Shown here piece after piece: positions 18,942 through 28,122 of a stretch of DNA of 64,000 nt. This stretch comes from Paenibacillus sp. D2_2 (GTDB taxonomy: Bacteria; Bacillota; Bacilli; Paenibacillales; Paenibacillaceae), in contig NZ_CP133605.1 in NCBI RefSeq assembly GCF_031199965.1, forward strand, positions 3,752,501 to 3,816,500, given 5' to 3'. The stretch's first letter is position 1. The number at the start of each line of letters is the position of its first letter. Position numbers and translations under genes: made by a program. The notes under the pieces were generated by a model that worked only from the letters and a program-made list of their open reading frames with translations, searched no databases and had not been told where the DNA came from.

Positions 18942-19586
18942 TCACCAAATAAACGGAATTAATTTCTTAGTATCCTTTTTATACGCTGTAAATTGTTCTC
19001 CATATTTATTTTGTAAATATTTATCAGAATTCGGAATATAACTTGTCATAAATAATAAAAACAAGCCGACAGGAATAAGTAAACTATACAAATTATTTGA
19101 TATTAAGGCCAAGCCTAATACCCAAAGACAGTCTCCAAAATAATTAATATGAATTGCGTATTTAAATAACCCGCCTGTATACAACTTTCCTTTGTTTAAA
19201 GGATTATCTTTAAATGGTTTTCTTAGTAATTCTGAAGCTGTATTTAAAGTACTTCCTACAAGGAAGAACATCCAGCCTGCAGTAAATAGAATCATATTAC
19301 TATCTTGATTATTCATTACAGTTAAAATAGGAAATCCTAAAAAATATATTGCAAAAGCGGTACTGTTGCCTATCGCTTCCTTCCACCCGATACCTCTCGG
19401 TAGCCAAATGAACATCATCGCAGTCAGCCTTAAGGATGTAATGATTAATGCTACAAACAGTCCTATAGATATATAGTTTTTTTCATGAAAAATAAAAAGT
19501 AAATAATAGGAAACGATCAAATATACGATCTGTGCAATCAAAATGAAGATTTTTTCTTTTGTTGTTTGTCCGTTTATGCCATACAT
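18942..19586 (-). CDS. Integral membrane protein, isoprenylcysteine methyltransferase/DUF1295-like
   Basis: 214 aa with about six hydrophobic helices. The C-terminal part LYTGGLFKYAIHINYFGDCLWVLG followed by SDKYLQNKYGEQFTAYKKDTKKLIPFIW matches the SAM- or NAD(P)H-binding C-terminus of the ICMT/DUF1295/steroid-reductase fold (Y...G.F.Y..HpnY.G, Yg..f..Y...t..liP). Substrate unknown. Divergent from a TetR-type gene, its likely repressor. Confidence 0.7.
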   Translation of the reverse strand: MYGINGQTTKEKIFILIAQIVYLIVSYYLLFIFHEKNYISIGLFVALIITSLRLTAMMFIWLPRGIGWKEAIGNSTAFAIYFLGFPILTVMNNQDSNMILFTAGWMFFLVGSTLNTASELLRKPFKDNPLNKGKLYTGGLFKYAIHINYFGDCLWVLGLALISNNLYSLLIPVGLFLLFMTSYIPNSDKYLQNKYGEQFTAYKKDTKKLIPFIW

Positions 19587-19807
19587 ATTATTTTCTTCCT
19601 CTCTTATTTAAGACTTTGATACCATCACATGTTGTTGTTGCTTGTTTTCCCATAATAATCAATGATAAAGAATGAAAGTTATGTACTTTATGTACTGTTT
19701 TACTACATGATTATTATAACTATCTAAAATCGAGATTTCAATAGATTTGTACTACATTTATTGATTTACTCTAAAACCTGAGCTACACTACAAGTGAGGT
19801 GGAGAAA

Positions 19808-20404
19808 ATGAACGGATTTGAACGACGGAAACAGAACAAAATTGAGCAGATCTACAGCTCCTCATTTGAATTGTTCTCTAAATATGGTTTTCAGAAGATA
19901 AGCGTGAATGAGATCGCTCAAAATGCGATGGTTTCTCCCGCTACCATTTATAACTACTTTGGAACAAAAGAACAGCTCTATATCGACATGCTTATGAATT
20001 GGATGGACAAACAGTTGGAGCAGTATGAGAAGATTCTGGATTCAACATGTTCCTTTCCTGAAAAGACGCAGGAAATCATGCTACTGGAAGTTAAAAATCT
20101 ACAGATTTTATCGAATAATTTTCAGAAATCCCCATTCTCTGAGGTGAGTGGGTTGATGCAAAGGCTGGATAGCTATACTAAACAGAAAGTCATGCAATTT
20201 TTTATGAAGTTTGTCGCGATTGGAAAGCAAGAGGGTTACATTCATAGAGATCAAACAGAAGAAATAATTATGCTGTACTTCACGATGTTCAAAAATGAAC
20301 TGGGTCGGTATTGGGAAGCTTCGAATCAAGAACGCGTAACGAGGATAATCGATCAATTGATAGAGTTGTTTTTCTATGGGTTGGTCGGAGATAAGCAAAA
20401 GTAG
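19808..20404 (+). CDS. TetR/AcrR-family transcriptional regulator
   Basis: 198 aa from the ATG at 19808, behind GAGGTGG; the in-frame GTG at 19799 lies inside that site. HTH at about 25-55 with YGFQKISVNEIAQNAMVSPATIYNYFGTKEQLY. The C-terminal domain is helical. The divergent neighbour is the membrane methyltransferase-like gene; the A/T-rich gap includes the imperfect palindrome ATGTACTGTTTTACTACAT, a possible operator. Confidence 0.88.
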   Translation: MNGFERRKQNKIEQIYSSSFELFSKYGFQKISVNEIAQNAMVSPATIYNYFGTKEQLYIDMLMNWMDKQLEQYEKILDSTCSFPEKTQEIMLLEVKNLQILSNNFQKSPFSEVSGLMQRLDSYTKQKVMQFFMKFVAIGKQEGYIHRDQTEEIIMLYFTMFKNELGRYWEASNQERVTRIIDQLIELFFYGLVGDKQK

Positions 20405-20528
20405 AGCAGAACCGAACGGTTTCAATACAATTTGATTCTGCTCTATACGCGTATTAGGAGATTTTGAATTTATTATACTCTTTCCTATGATAGTTTTCAC
20501 CACTACCAATACGCTGCAAACTTCACTG

Positions 20529-20558
20529 TTGACATGTCGATTAGTTATTTTATATACT
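20529..20558 (+). promoter_or_regulatory. tRNA-Ala promoter
   Basis: TTGACA (20529-20534), 18 bases, TATACT (20553-20558), about 20 bases before the tRNA. Confidence 0.75.
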
Positions 20559-20578
20559 AAACAAGCACGGTTATCCGT

Positions 20579-20651
20579 GGGGAATTAGCTCAGCTGGGAG
20601 AGCGCTTCGCTGGCAGCGAAGAGGTCAGGGGTTCGAGCCCCCTATTCTCCA
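20579..20651 (+). tRNA. tRNA-Ala (anticodon GGC)
   Basis: Complete cloverleaf: acceptor GGGGAAT/ATTCTCC, D-arm TAGCTCAGCTGGGAGAGC, anticodon stem CTTCG with loop CTGGCAG, and T-arm AGGGG-TTCGAGC-CCCCT. No CCA is encoded (ends TCTCCA then TTATG). It has its own promoter and terminator. Confidence 0.95.
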
Positions 20652-20656
20652 TTATG

Positions 20657-20684
20657 AAAAGCCCAACATTACGTTGGGCTTTTT
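20657..20684 (+). terminator. Terminator of tRNA-Ala
   Basis: AAGCCCAAC-ATTAC-GTTGGGCTTTTTC directly behind the tRNA. Confidence 0.9.
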
Positions 20685-20808
20685 CTTGTATCTAGATACT
20701 GCTGAGTGTATTCAACGATAATCTTCGAAATCTGAACTATTTTTTGGTACAATGAAACTTATTTATTATCAATTTTAGATATAAACCGTGATCAAGGAGG
20801 TTATAAGT

Positions 20809-21042
20809 GTGAATTTGACTCCCCTGCAACAAAATGTATTACTCACACTAACTACTGAGTGGCAGACTCCAATACAGATTGCTGCCCAGCTATCAAATGC
20901 TAGTGAGGATACATCTTCTGTAAATCAGCCCCTTAAAGATTTAGTACAAAAAGGGTTGGTTCAGGTTAATCCAATTATTATGGGCATGTATCGCTTAACT
21001 CCAGATGGCACATCTATTAAGTCCGGTCTACTTGGGGGGTAA
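20809..21042 (+). CDS. Small winged-helix protein
   Basis: 77 aa from the GTG at 20809, spaced correctly from a perfect AAGGAGGT. It reads LTPLQQNVLLTLTTEW..., then a helix-turn-helix (TPIQIAAQLSNASEDTSSVNQPLKDLVQKGLVQ) and a wing (GMYRLTPDGTSI). Size and pattern match small MarR/PadR-like winged helices without an effector domain. Role unknown. Confidence 0.7.
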   Translation: MNLTPLQQNVLLTLTTEWQTPIQIAAQLSNASEDTSSVNQPLKDLVQKGLVQVNPIIMGMYRLTPDGTSIKSGLLGG

Positions 21043-21074
21043 CTACTCCCTTGGAAATCGCATATAAAATCACT

Positions 21075-21109
21075 TCACCGCGGATATGAATTCTCCATAT
21101 CCGCGGTGA
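21075..21109. terminator. Bidirectional terminator
   Basis: TCACCGCGGATATG pairs perfectly with CATATCCGCGGTGA, between the small winged-helix gene and the isochorismatase gene. Confidence 0.85.
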
Positions 21110-21126
21110 TTCTCTTTACCAACTAA

Positions 21127-21702
21127 TTATTCCCCACTCCCTACTTCAGCAACGAACTCTTCTGTCGTTCTCAGCTTGCCGATTCTCGGGAAAATATATT
21201 TGCAGCTCGATTGATGTTCTTCCTCTGACGCAGCGGCCATCGCATCGGTAATAAAGATCTGATTATACCCGTGTTGATATGCTTCCCTTGCCGTTCCTTC
21301 GACACCAATGTTAGTCGATACACCGCACAGAACAATTGTATCTATCCCCCTACGGCGAAGCTGTAGATCCAGGTCCGTTCCAAAGAAAGCTCCCCATTGC
21401 CGCTTGGTGACAATATAGTCTTGCCCGGTCACTCTAAATTCAGGAGCAAGCTCTGCCCAATCAGCCGGAATCGATGACATGGCACGAGGTGGCTGGTCGG
21501 TCGTTGGCTTAAGGGAATCGCGTCCATCATGCATTGCCACCTTCACAAATGCGATGAAGCCATCCTTTTGGCGGAACAGCTCGACTAATCTTGCCGCTTG
21601 ATCAACGACCTCTTGGGTACCACCGAACATCTTTGTAATCCCTTTTTGCAAATCGATGATAACCAATGCCGTCTTGCTAAAATCAATGTTTAACGTACTC
21701 AT
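21127..21702 (-). CDS. Isochorismatase-family cysteine hydrolase
   Basis: 191 aa. The catalytic triad is visible: Asp in ALVIIDLQKGI (about 17), Lys in IVTKRQWGAFFGT (about 99), and Cys in LCGVSTNIGVEGTAREA (about 131). Close to the YecD/RutB-like branch; substrate unknown. The start codon overlaps the stop of the AbrB-type transporter gene, so the two are co-transcribed and probably co-functional. Confidence 0.88.
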   Translation of the reverse strand: MSTLNIDFSKTALVIIDLQKGITKMFGGTQEVVDQAARLVELFRQKDGFIAFVKVAMHDGRDSLKPTTDQPPRAMSSIPADWAELAPEFRVTGQDYIVTKRQWGAFFGTDLDLQLRRRGIDTIVLCGVSTNIGVEGTAREAYQHGYNQIFITDAMAAASEEEHQSSCKYIFPRIGKLRTTEEFVAEVGSGE

Positions 21703-22816
21703 ACGATCTCTCCTTGTTTATTGGATTTTCTCTTCTTTTGAATTTGGAACAATAGACGGACTAACGGCGGTATGGCGAACATAATGAAGAAGGTTCTGAA
21801 TAATTGATACCCGGCGACGATCGGCAAATCTGCACCAATCTCATGAGCGATAATCCCCATCTGATCCATTCCTCCCGGGGCCAAGCTCAGAAGAGCCGTT
21901 GCCCCTGAGACGGATTGAACATAGACGAGCAGTAAGCTGAGGCCCCAGGCACCAACTACTAGCAAGAGCCCACAGCCAATAGCGATGGATAATGTTCTTA
22001 CCTTATGCTCCATGCGATCCGGTTTCAGCATCAGACCGACATTCACGCCAATTACTAGCTGTGCTGCGCCAATGATCCATCCGGGTAGAGGCATTCCAGT
22101 CAAGCCGAGCAACTGCAAGGCGGCTGTAGCAATGACAGGACCTAGCAATAGAGGAGTTGGCAGGTGAATTCTCTTCCCTAGGAATGCGCCCGCAATACAG
22201 ACTACAGCGAACAGAAGCATAACAAGTGGACCCCCGCTGCTATGTGCCGCTGTCGCTATCGTAGAAGAATTAGCATTGATCGTATCTGTATGTCCATGAT
22301 CGAAAAAAGGACTGAATACGAGTAGTGGAATAATGACGATGATCATAATAAGACGAATCACTTGCGTTATCATAACCGCAAGAAGATTAATTCCTTCCGT
22401 CTCCTCCGCCAGTGAGATCACTTGTGTGAGTCCCCCGGTATGCTTCCAAGCAGCGCGGAATTGTAATCGATACCTGATAATTTGGAATTAATGAAGGCAA
22501 TACCTGCGCATAACAGCAGCAAGAGGACGGTCATGAGCAGCATATAAGGAACCTGATGGGACATTTGTCTTAATGCGGTCATCGTCATGGATAGACCAAT
22601 TGTGTAACCGACGATGATCATACCTACACTTCTGAATTGCTGTGGCCATTCATAGCTCTCCTTGATGAGATTAGATCCGGCTAACACAGCTAACATAGGA
22701 CCTAACAGCCAAGGGACCGGGAGATGCAGCAGCTTGAACAGAATACCTCCGATTAGCGCTGTAACTAGTGCTACTATAATACGGGCATATCGATTTCGCC
22801 CGAGAAGCTTCTTCAA
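21699..22816 (-). CDS. AbrB-family membrane protein/transporter (one frameshift)
   Basis: About 372 aa with two repeated halves, each with several helices; repeats of LHLPVPWLLGPMLA and IHLPTPLLLGPVIA mark the AbrB duplication. The halves read in different frames: GSIPG should continue GLTQVISLAEETEG, needing a sixth G where the minus strand has five (22432-22436). Restored, it is one full-length protein. The substrate of this family is not established; some members are described as ammonia-monooxygenase-like regulators. Confidence 0.85.
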
Positions 22817-22929
22817 ACTCTCACCTCCATATCCAAAGATTGTTCTTTCTATATCAAAAGCATCCAGAGTCCGGTAAAAGAAGAGATTCTATTATATGTG
22901 CATTTTTTTGCACAGTTTATCCAAAAAAA

Positions 22930-23334
22930 TTAGTCTAAGAAATCTCCTACCGTATACGTTCCCAGCACCTGGTTTACTTGTGTATTTATATCTGTCATTA
23001 TTTTTGAGAACGATTCATGCATTTTCTGTCCGAAAAGATGGTTCCCAGTTGTATCCAGCATCCGATCCCACTGCGGCTCCTTCTCATGGAGCGATTTGTA
23101 TATCTCTGCTAGTGTAATTTGCTCAGGATTACGTGTTAATTGATAGCCCCCGGAACGCCCCTGCCTTGCTTCTACAATACCTTGCTCAGCCAATTGAGCT
23201 AATATTTTGCGGAGTACGGTCGGTTCGCATTGAATTTGTTCGGCGATCTCTGTGCTAGAGCATTGTTCTGAATTGTTCGCGGCGAGTACGATCAACGCTT
23301 GCAATCCGAAGCCAAACCGTTTTAACTGTGCCAT
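22930..23334 (-). CDS. Rrf2-family transcriptional regulator
   Basis: 134 aa. N-terminal winged helix with SSTEIAEQIQCEPTVLRKILAQLAEQGIVEARQGRSGGYQL (about 26-66) is typical Rrf2. The three-cysteine Fe-S cluster motif of IscR/NsrR is absent, so it belongs to the cluster-free branch (CymR/YwnA-like). Transcribed towards the AbrB/isochorismatase pair; control of these genes is possible but not shown. Confidence 0.88.
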   Translation of the reverse strand: MAQLKRFGFGLQALIVLAANNSEQCSSTEIAEQIQCEPTVLRKILAQLAEQGIVEARQGRSGGYQLTRNPEQITLAEIYKSLHEKEPQWDRMLDTTGNHLFGQKMHESFSKIMTDINTQVNQVLGTYTVGDFLD

Positions 23335-23485
23335 TGTTTCCTCCTGTCTTATGTCTTCTTAATGTGCATATTCTAGCACAGTTTGAAATGCAGAACAATC
23401 CCGTCTTTCTATCTGACTTCGTCCTACACCGGAATAAGACCGGGACATTATTGGATATCGCCACAGCACCAATAATGTTCCGAGA

Positions 23486-24379
23486 TTACTCGCTAGCCCG
23501 GCGAAGCGCCGCCGGCTTGAAATTGACCAACAAGATACTGATCACGATCATACCTAACCCCGCAACCAGGTTCCATGTCACGCTCTCGCCAAGGAAAATA
23601 ACACTGCACACAATAGATATAACCGGAATCAGGAACGTGAACGCACCAACCTTTCCAGCTTCGCCAGAGCCGATCAAACTAAAGTATACAAGCCAGCCTA
23701 GAGCTATAACAAAGACAGAGATAAAGAGCAGATCGCTAATAAAAGCTACGTTCCAAGTAATATCATTCCATCTCTCCAGATAACTGCCCGTTCCGAGTAG
23801 CAATAATCCTCCTATAGTCAGTTGTGAAGCGAGCATCCAGAACATATCCACCCGTTCTGTCGCCTTCTTCATATACACCGTTCCAAAGGCCCAACTTAAT
23901 GCACTGCCTAATGCAAGCAATATACCGGTTATCGATAGATGCCCAGCGAGTCCGCCGGCACTAATCTCGAACACCCCGAGGAAGCCCAGGAATAGCCCGA
24001 CCATCTTCAAGCCATACATGGACTCGCCCAGCCATAACCACGAGAAGATGCCAAGCAGTACAGGCTGCAGAAATACGATGGCAGAGAACAATCCAGCCGG
24101 CAAATATTGAAGTCCAATCGTCTGCAGTCCATAATACAGTACGATATTCAGTAGTGAGGAGAACAAATACATGGGCCAGTTCCGGCGCAGATTCAGCTTC
24201 TTATAGCTTGGTAGAGCAACCACTATAAGGAGAACACCTCCTATCAATGTCCGCAAACCCGCGAATAGCACTGGTGGTGCATACTCAAGTGCAACCTTAG
24301 ACAAAGGCCAGTTAACTCCCCACACGACTACAAGGAAAATTAAATATAATGCCGCGCGTGAACGCGATAATGACGACAT
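23486..24379 (-). CDS. EamA/DMT-family transporter
   Basis: 297 aa, ten predicted helices in two EamA repeats (about 8-140 and 150-290). LIFLVVVWGVNWPLSKVAL opens the first and FGTVYMKKATERVD lies between the repeats. GEAGKVGAFTFLIPVISIVCSVIFLGE is the conserved late segment. Exports or imports a small metabolite; the substrate cannot be predicted. Monocistronic. Confidence 0.9.
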   Translation of the reverse strand: MSSLSRSRAALYLIFLVVVWGVNWPLSKVALEYAPPVLFAGLRTLIGGVLLIVVALPSYKKLNLRRNWPMYLFSSLLNIVLYYGLQTIGLQYLPAGLFSAIVFLQPVLLGIFSWLWLGESMYGLKMVGLFLGFLGVFEISAGGLAGHLSITGILLALGSALSWAFGTVYMKKATERVDMFWMLASQLTIGGLLLLGTGSYLERWNDITWNVAFISDLLFISVFVIALGWLVYFSLIGSGEAGKVGAFTFLIPVISIVCSVIFLGESVTWNLVAGLGMIVISILLVNFKPAALRRASE

Positions 24380-24507
24380 GAAGAACCCCCCTAGATGATA
24401 AATTAACCTTTTAGCGAACCCATCGTAAATTCAACTTAAACATCATACAACGGATCTTGAACAATTGAAATATTCAATTTTAGAGTATCATTATACCGCC
24501 AACCGCG

Positions 24508-24552
24508 AAAAGAACCACCTTCCTTATGACTTCAAAGGAAGATGGTTCTTTC
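24508..24552. terminator. Terminator between the LPMO and EamA genes
   Basis: AAAGAACCATCTTCCTT pairs with AAGGAAGGTGGTTCTTT with one mismatch; T-rich in both directions. Confidence 0.8.
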
Positions 24553-24578
24553 CAACTGGACTCTACGAATCTATATAA

Positions 24579-25928
24579 CTAGGATTTCAGCGACCAGAGT
24601 GCAGGAACATTGCTAGGCTCCCAGCCTACCAGTGAGGTATGCGCTTGGCGGCATTCATAAACTGAGCCATTATAGCTTACCAAGTCTCCAATCTTGTAGG
24701 AGACACCAGCAGCCCACGGCTGAGCAGAAGACGCTGCTGCTGTAGTAGCTTGAACCGAATTGCTAGCCGCGGATACATTACCGGCAGCATCTACTGCATA
24801 CACCGTGAACGTATAAGATGTATTCGCACTCAGACCAGTCACCGTGTAATCAGTCGTCGAACCAGAAACCGTGGCGACTAGATCAGTCCCTTTGTATATT
24901 CGATAACCTGTTACACCCACATTGTCTGTGGACGGGCTCCACATCAGATTCACACTGGATGCAGTAGGTGTCCCCATAACGTGTAAATTTCCTGGAGCAG
25001 TAGGCGGCTGATTATCGGGCGCAGCCTGTCCAGTCTTCACAGTAACACTGCTTGCGCTCGACTGATTGCCTGCGGCATCAACCGCCTTCACGTTAAACGT
25101 ATAAGATGTATCTGGGGTTAGCCCTGTCACTGTATAGCTCAAAGTTGAACCGGAGACCGAGCCCACCAGTGTATTTCCGTTATACACACTATAGCCAGTT
25201 ACGCCAACATTATCGGTGGATGCCCCCCATGAGAGTGTTACTGTATTGGCGGTAACGTTGCTAGCTGTAAGAGATACTGGAGCGGTAGGCGGTTGGTTGT
25301 CGCCAGGATTCGTGCCGCCAAAATTAACGTCGATCACGTTATAGAACGCATTAGGTGTATCAGCGATCTCCCAAACAGCGAGGATCACATGATACCCTGT
25401 ACGCTGTGGTACATTACAAGTATCAGAATAGCTAAATGGAGGCTGCTTGCCGTTATAATTCACCGTGCAGAATGGAGTCAGATCGAATGAATCGCGTGTC
25501 AGTGCAGCATTCGGATTCCAATTCTCCTTTGTGATATAATATTTCCAACTGGTTGTAGCATGAGCTGCAGTTAGTGTCCAATGGAAGGTGTTCGTTCCGG
25601 AAGACATATTCACTTTTGTCCAGCGTGTAGCTGATTGCTGGTCCAGTTCAGGGAAGGCGCCATTCGCACTGGCGATCTTCCCATCGGCTGGGCCGGCTGC
25701 CGGAAAGCCTTTGGGAGCCTCAAGACTTTGTGGCTCATATTGGATCGCTCCACAATTCGTATTTTGCCCAGTCTTACATAGATACCCACGGCTCGCCGGA
25801 CCGTCAATATAACCATGAGCAGAAGCTTTGTCAGCAATCAGAAATACGACGATCATCGTGAGCAACATTACCCCGAAAGTTGTAAGCGCCTTCATAGTCA
25901 TGGAACGAGATAAACAGATTGAACTCAT
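24579..25928 (-). CDS. Secreted lytic polysaccharide monooxygenase (AA10) with two FnIII and a CBM5/12
   Basis: 449 aa from the ATG at 25928, behind AAAGGAGG. Signal peptide 1-37 ends KASA, leaving His38 as the mature N-terminus ([15 protein letters not shown]). The second copper ligand is the His in [16 protein letters not shown]. After the AA10 domain (about 38-205) come two fibronectin III repeats (about 215-300 and 305-395, each with [10 protein letters not shown]) and a C-terminal chitin-type CBM5/12 ([19 protein letters not shown]). It oxidatively cleaves chitin or cellulose outside the cell; the CBM favours chitin. Confidence 0.93.
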   Translation of the reverse strand: MSSICLSRSMTMKALTTFGVMLLTMIVVFLIADKASAHGYIDGPASRGYLCKTGQNTNCGAIQYEPQSLEAPKGFPAAGPADGKIASANGAFPELDQQSATRWTKVNMSSGTNTFHWTLTAAHATTSWKYYITKENWNPNAALTRDSFDLTPFCTVNYNGKQPPFSYSDTCNVPQRTGYHVILAVWEIADTPNAFYNVIDVNFGGTNPGDNQPPTAPVSLTASNVTANTVTLSWGASTDNVGVTGYSVYNGNTLVGSVSGSTLSYTVTGLTPDTSYTFNVKAVDAAGNQSSASSVTVKTGQAAPDNQPPTAPGNLHVMGTPTASSVNLMWSPSTDNVGVTGYRIYKGTDLVATVSGSTTDYTVTGLSANTSYTFTVYAVDAAGNVSAASNSVQATTAAASSAQPWAAGVSYKIGDLVSYNGSVYECRQAHTSLVGWEPSNVPALWSLKS

Positions 25929-26500
25929 TCTAATACCTCCTTTTAAAATTGAATGAATCATGAACCACTATGACTTCTGACTAGCATGCTAAAAAACCGA
26001 TCCCCCCTTTTGCGCAGATTAAATACATGTCTGCATACCTGATGTTCACCCTCAATCTCTTCCACAGACACAAAAATCTATATAAACCCGAAATACGGAT
26101 TTATATAATACACCGTGCTCTACCAAAATCATAAATCGTGAGATAGTTGGAATAAAAAACGTGAATAAACCGAAGAAAAGACACTTAACGAATAAAAATG
26201 AGGAAAATTAGAAGACAGTAACGGGTATTAAATGAGAATCTTTTAAATTTAAAAGATAAGTTTATTATATCTGATTTCAGGCAAATTGTGTTATTTTTTT
26301 GAAAAATAATATATTTGAACTATATTTATCCATAGGCAATAAAATAACTAGCTCTGTCGGAATAGGTTGAAAGATAGGGTTTTCAATCGAACCCCCTATT
26401 AAAAACCTCATACATATATCGGACCATAAGCTATTATAATCACTTAGGTTGGTTAGTTATACTAACGACACCAAATCTATCTATTTAGGAGCCGGTAAGT
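25929..26500. other. Gene-free A/T-rich stretch with candidate control sites
   Basis: No credible gene. The right end has TATAAT (26435-26440) and a perfect palindrome GTTAGT-TAT-ACTAAC (26452-26466), the best candidates for promoter and operator of the radical SAM gene. An ATAGGG/CCCTAT hairpin lies at about 26373-26399. The left part should hold the LPMO promoter; I see no convincing cre site or other named box. Confidence 0.5.
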
Positions 26501-27448
26501 ATGAAATATAAATTTCTTGAATTAGAAAATCCGAATCATTATGATCTCGAAGCCCTTGAGGTTGGGGTAACGTCCAACTGCAATTTCAAGTGCAGCTATT
26601 GCTGCGCATATAGCCGGGATGACAATCAAAGCGTTAGTGCCAAGGAAGTTATCTCCATTTTACAGGACGTCCCTACGATCCGCAGAGTGCGTCTTTCCGG
26701 TGGCGAAGTGACTCTAAAATATCAGGATTGTCTGGACATTGTCAGCTATTGTTCGGCGCATGGGATCGAGACCCAACTCAACACCAATGCCAGCCTGCTT
26801 AACGCCACACGTATCCAGCAATTAGAGGATGCCGGAGTAACGACGATTCATATCTCCTTCAACTTCACATCGGCTGAGGAGTTCTCCCGTTATTACAAAC
26901 TGCACCCGAGCGTATATACGAAAATAAGAGAAAATATCGCTCTCTGCGCGCAAGCTTCCTTTGATACTGTGCTAGAGACATTGCTGTTTGAAGAGACGAC
27001 CCACCACCTGACAGAGATTGCGGACCATGTATACGCACTTGGTGTACGTACGCATGAGATTCAAAACAGTATCAGCATGGGTCATAGCGGCTGGTCAGCG
27101 ATTGCCGCCCGCGAAGATCTGAAGAAGGCCGTACAGGAGCTTATTTCCCACCGCAGAGAGGACAGCACGATTTACTTCACCTGCATGGACCGCTTCGCCC
27201 AAGAACTTGGCTTCGAGGATCAGCATGGAGTATACTTCTCTAATTGCATCGAAGGGAAGAAACAGCTGCATTTGCATGGCAACGGCGATCTACTAATTTC
27301 GGAGTTATGTTATCCGGTGATCATCGGCAATATTTATCAAGGTACTGTGCTTAAGGATATATATAAGAATATGCCTGACAAACTTGCCGACTTCTTAGAA
27401 AGACAGCCTTGCCCAGCACTAGAAGCCATCTTCCCTTCACACAGCTAA
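26501..27448 (+). CDS. Radical SAM protein, orphan
   Basis: 315 aa. The cluster motif CNFKCSYC (Cys27, 31, 34) and the SAM-contacting VRLSGGEVTL define the core, with MoaA/PqqE-like strands QLNTNASLL and TIHISFN. The C-terminal third has further cysteines (FTCMDRF, FSNCIEG, SELCYPV, RQPCPAL), which could bind an auxiliary Fe-S cluster as in SPASM/Twitch enzymes. No precursor peptide or transporter gene is adjacent, so the substrate is unknown. Confidence 0.85.
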   Translation: MKYKFLELENPNHYDLEALEVGVTSNCNFKCSYCCAYSRDDNQSVSAKEVISILQDVPTIRRVRLSGGEVTLKYQDCLDIVSYCSAHGIETQLNTNASLLNATRIQQLEDAGVTTIHISFNFTSAEEFSRYYKLHPSVYTKIRENIALCAQASFDTVLETLLFEETTHHLTEIADHVYALGVRTHEIQNSISMGHSGWSAIAAREDLKKAVQELISHRREDSTIYFTCMDRFAQELGFEDQHGVYFSNCIEGKKQLHLHGNGDLLISELCYPVIIGNIYQGTVLKDIYKNMPDKLADFLERQPCPALEAIFPSHS

Positions 27449-27473
27449 CCATCTTTCGGTAATCAAAACCCTA

Positions 27474-27507
27474 AAAAGCAGGCCCTGAATCACAGGGCCT
27501 GCTTTAC
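27474..27507. terminator. Terminator between radical SAM gene and YjcZ-like gene
   Basis: AGCAGGCCCTG-AATCA-CAGGGCCTGCTT, flanked by A- and T-rich ends; usable from both sides. Confidence 0.85.
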
Positions 27508-27524
27508 CAGCTTCTAGAGTATTA

Positions 27525-27641
27525 TTAGAAACAAAATGTTTTAGTAATAATGACGAGCAGAATAAACAAAACCAGAATGGCACCTGTTGATCCCCACAAG
27601 CCTACACCGCCGATGCCGCCGACTTCTCCACACCCTGACAT
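27525..27641 (-). CDS. YjcZ/SscA-like small spore-associated peptide
   Basis: 38 aa with a perfect AAAAAGGAGG ribosome site. A glycine-rich N-terminus (MSGCGEVGGIGGVG) precedes one hydrophobic helix (AILVLFILLVIITK) ending in TFCF. This is the layout of the YjcZ family of tiny sporulation-associated membrane peptides. Close to the convergent radical SAM gene but on the other strand, with a terminator between. Confidence 0.85.
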   Translation of the reverse strand: MSGCGEVGGIGGVGLWGSTGAILVLFILLVIITKTFCF

Positions 27642-27756
27642 ATCTATACCTCCTTTTTAAGTATAGAACATCTTATGAAAAGGCAGGATCAAACGAAAGG
27701 GCTACTATAGTATTAAATGTACATTTTATCGCTTTGTGGGCTTACTCATCATCTGA

Positions 27757-28017
27757 TTGTTAACTGCCTATTCAAACGTTGCTCCTTCTGCATACCATGT
27801 AGTAAAACATTTGAAGCAGGTGATAGGCTTGCCAAGAAGGAGGCAAACACAACTTCTTAACCAGATCGGAATGCAGAACATTATTAACGAAGAAGAGGTC
27901 TCATCTGATGATTTGGCGATAATCGGGGCTGGGTTTGAAACCTTGGCAAGTCTTTTCGCTCTTCTAGCACTGCTGAAGGCCAAAGAAGAAGGGCCAAATT
28001 CGCCCAAGAAAAAATAA
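27757..28017 (+). CDS. Hypothetical small protein
   Basis: Up to 86 aa; the start is unclear. TTG at 27757 has no site; TTG at 27829 follows AGCAGGTGAT and would give 62 aa. The readable part RQTQLLNQIGMQNIINEEEVSSDDLAIIGAGFETLASLFALLALLKAKEE is amphipathic then hydrophobic. No family recognised. It ends in front of a long hairpin shared with dedA. Confidence 0.4.
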   Translation: MLTAYSNVAPSAYHVVKHLKQVIGLPRRRQTQLLNQIGMQNIINEEEVSSDDLAIIGAGFETLASLFALLALLKAKEEGPNSPKKK

Positions 28018-28023
28018 GTTCAA

Positions 28024-28110
28024 GCAAAAGGCGCCGGACAATATGTACATTGTTCAAAAAGATCGATCGAACTTTCTGAACAACCACAATATGTCTGACG
28101 CTTTTTAGCT
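28024..28110. terminator. Long imperfect hairpin between the hypothetical gene and dedA-like gene
   Basis: About 38-bp arms: AGCAAAAGGCGCCGGACA... on the left pairs with ...TGTCTGACGCTTTTTAGCT on the right. The inner TTGTTCAAAAAG / CTTTCTGAACAA pair is around GATCGATCGA. It works as a convergent terminator, but the inner arms also resemble the GTTCAAAAAGTC ends of the MITE-like family. Confidence 0.6.
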
Positions 28111-28122
28111 ATGTCATACGGA

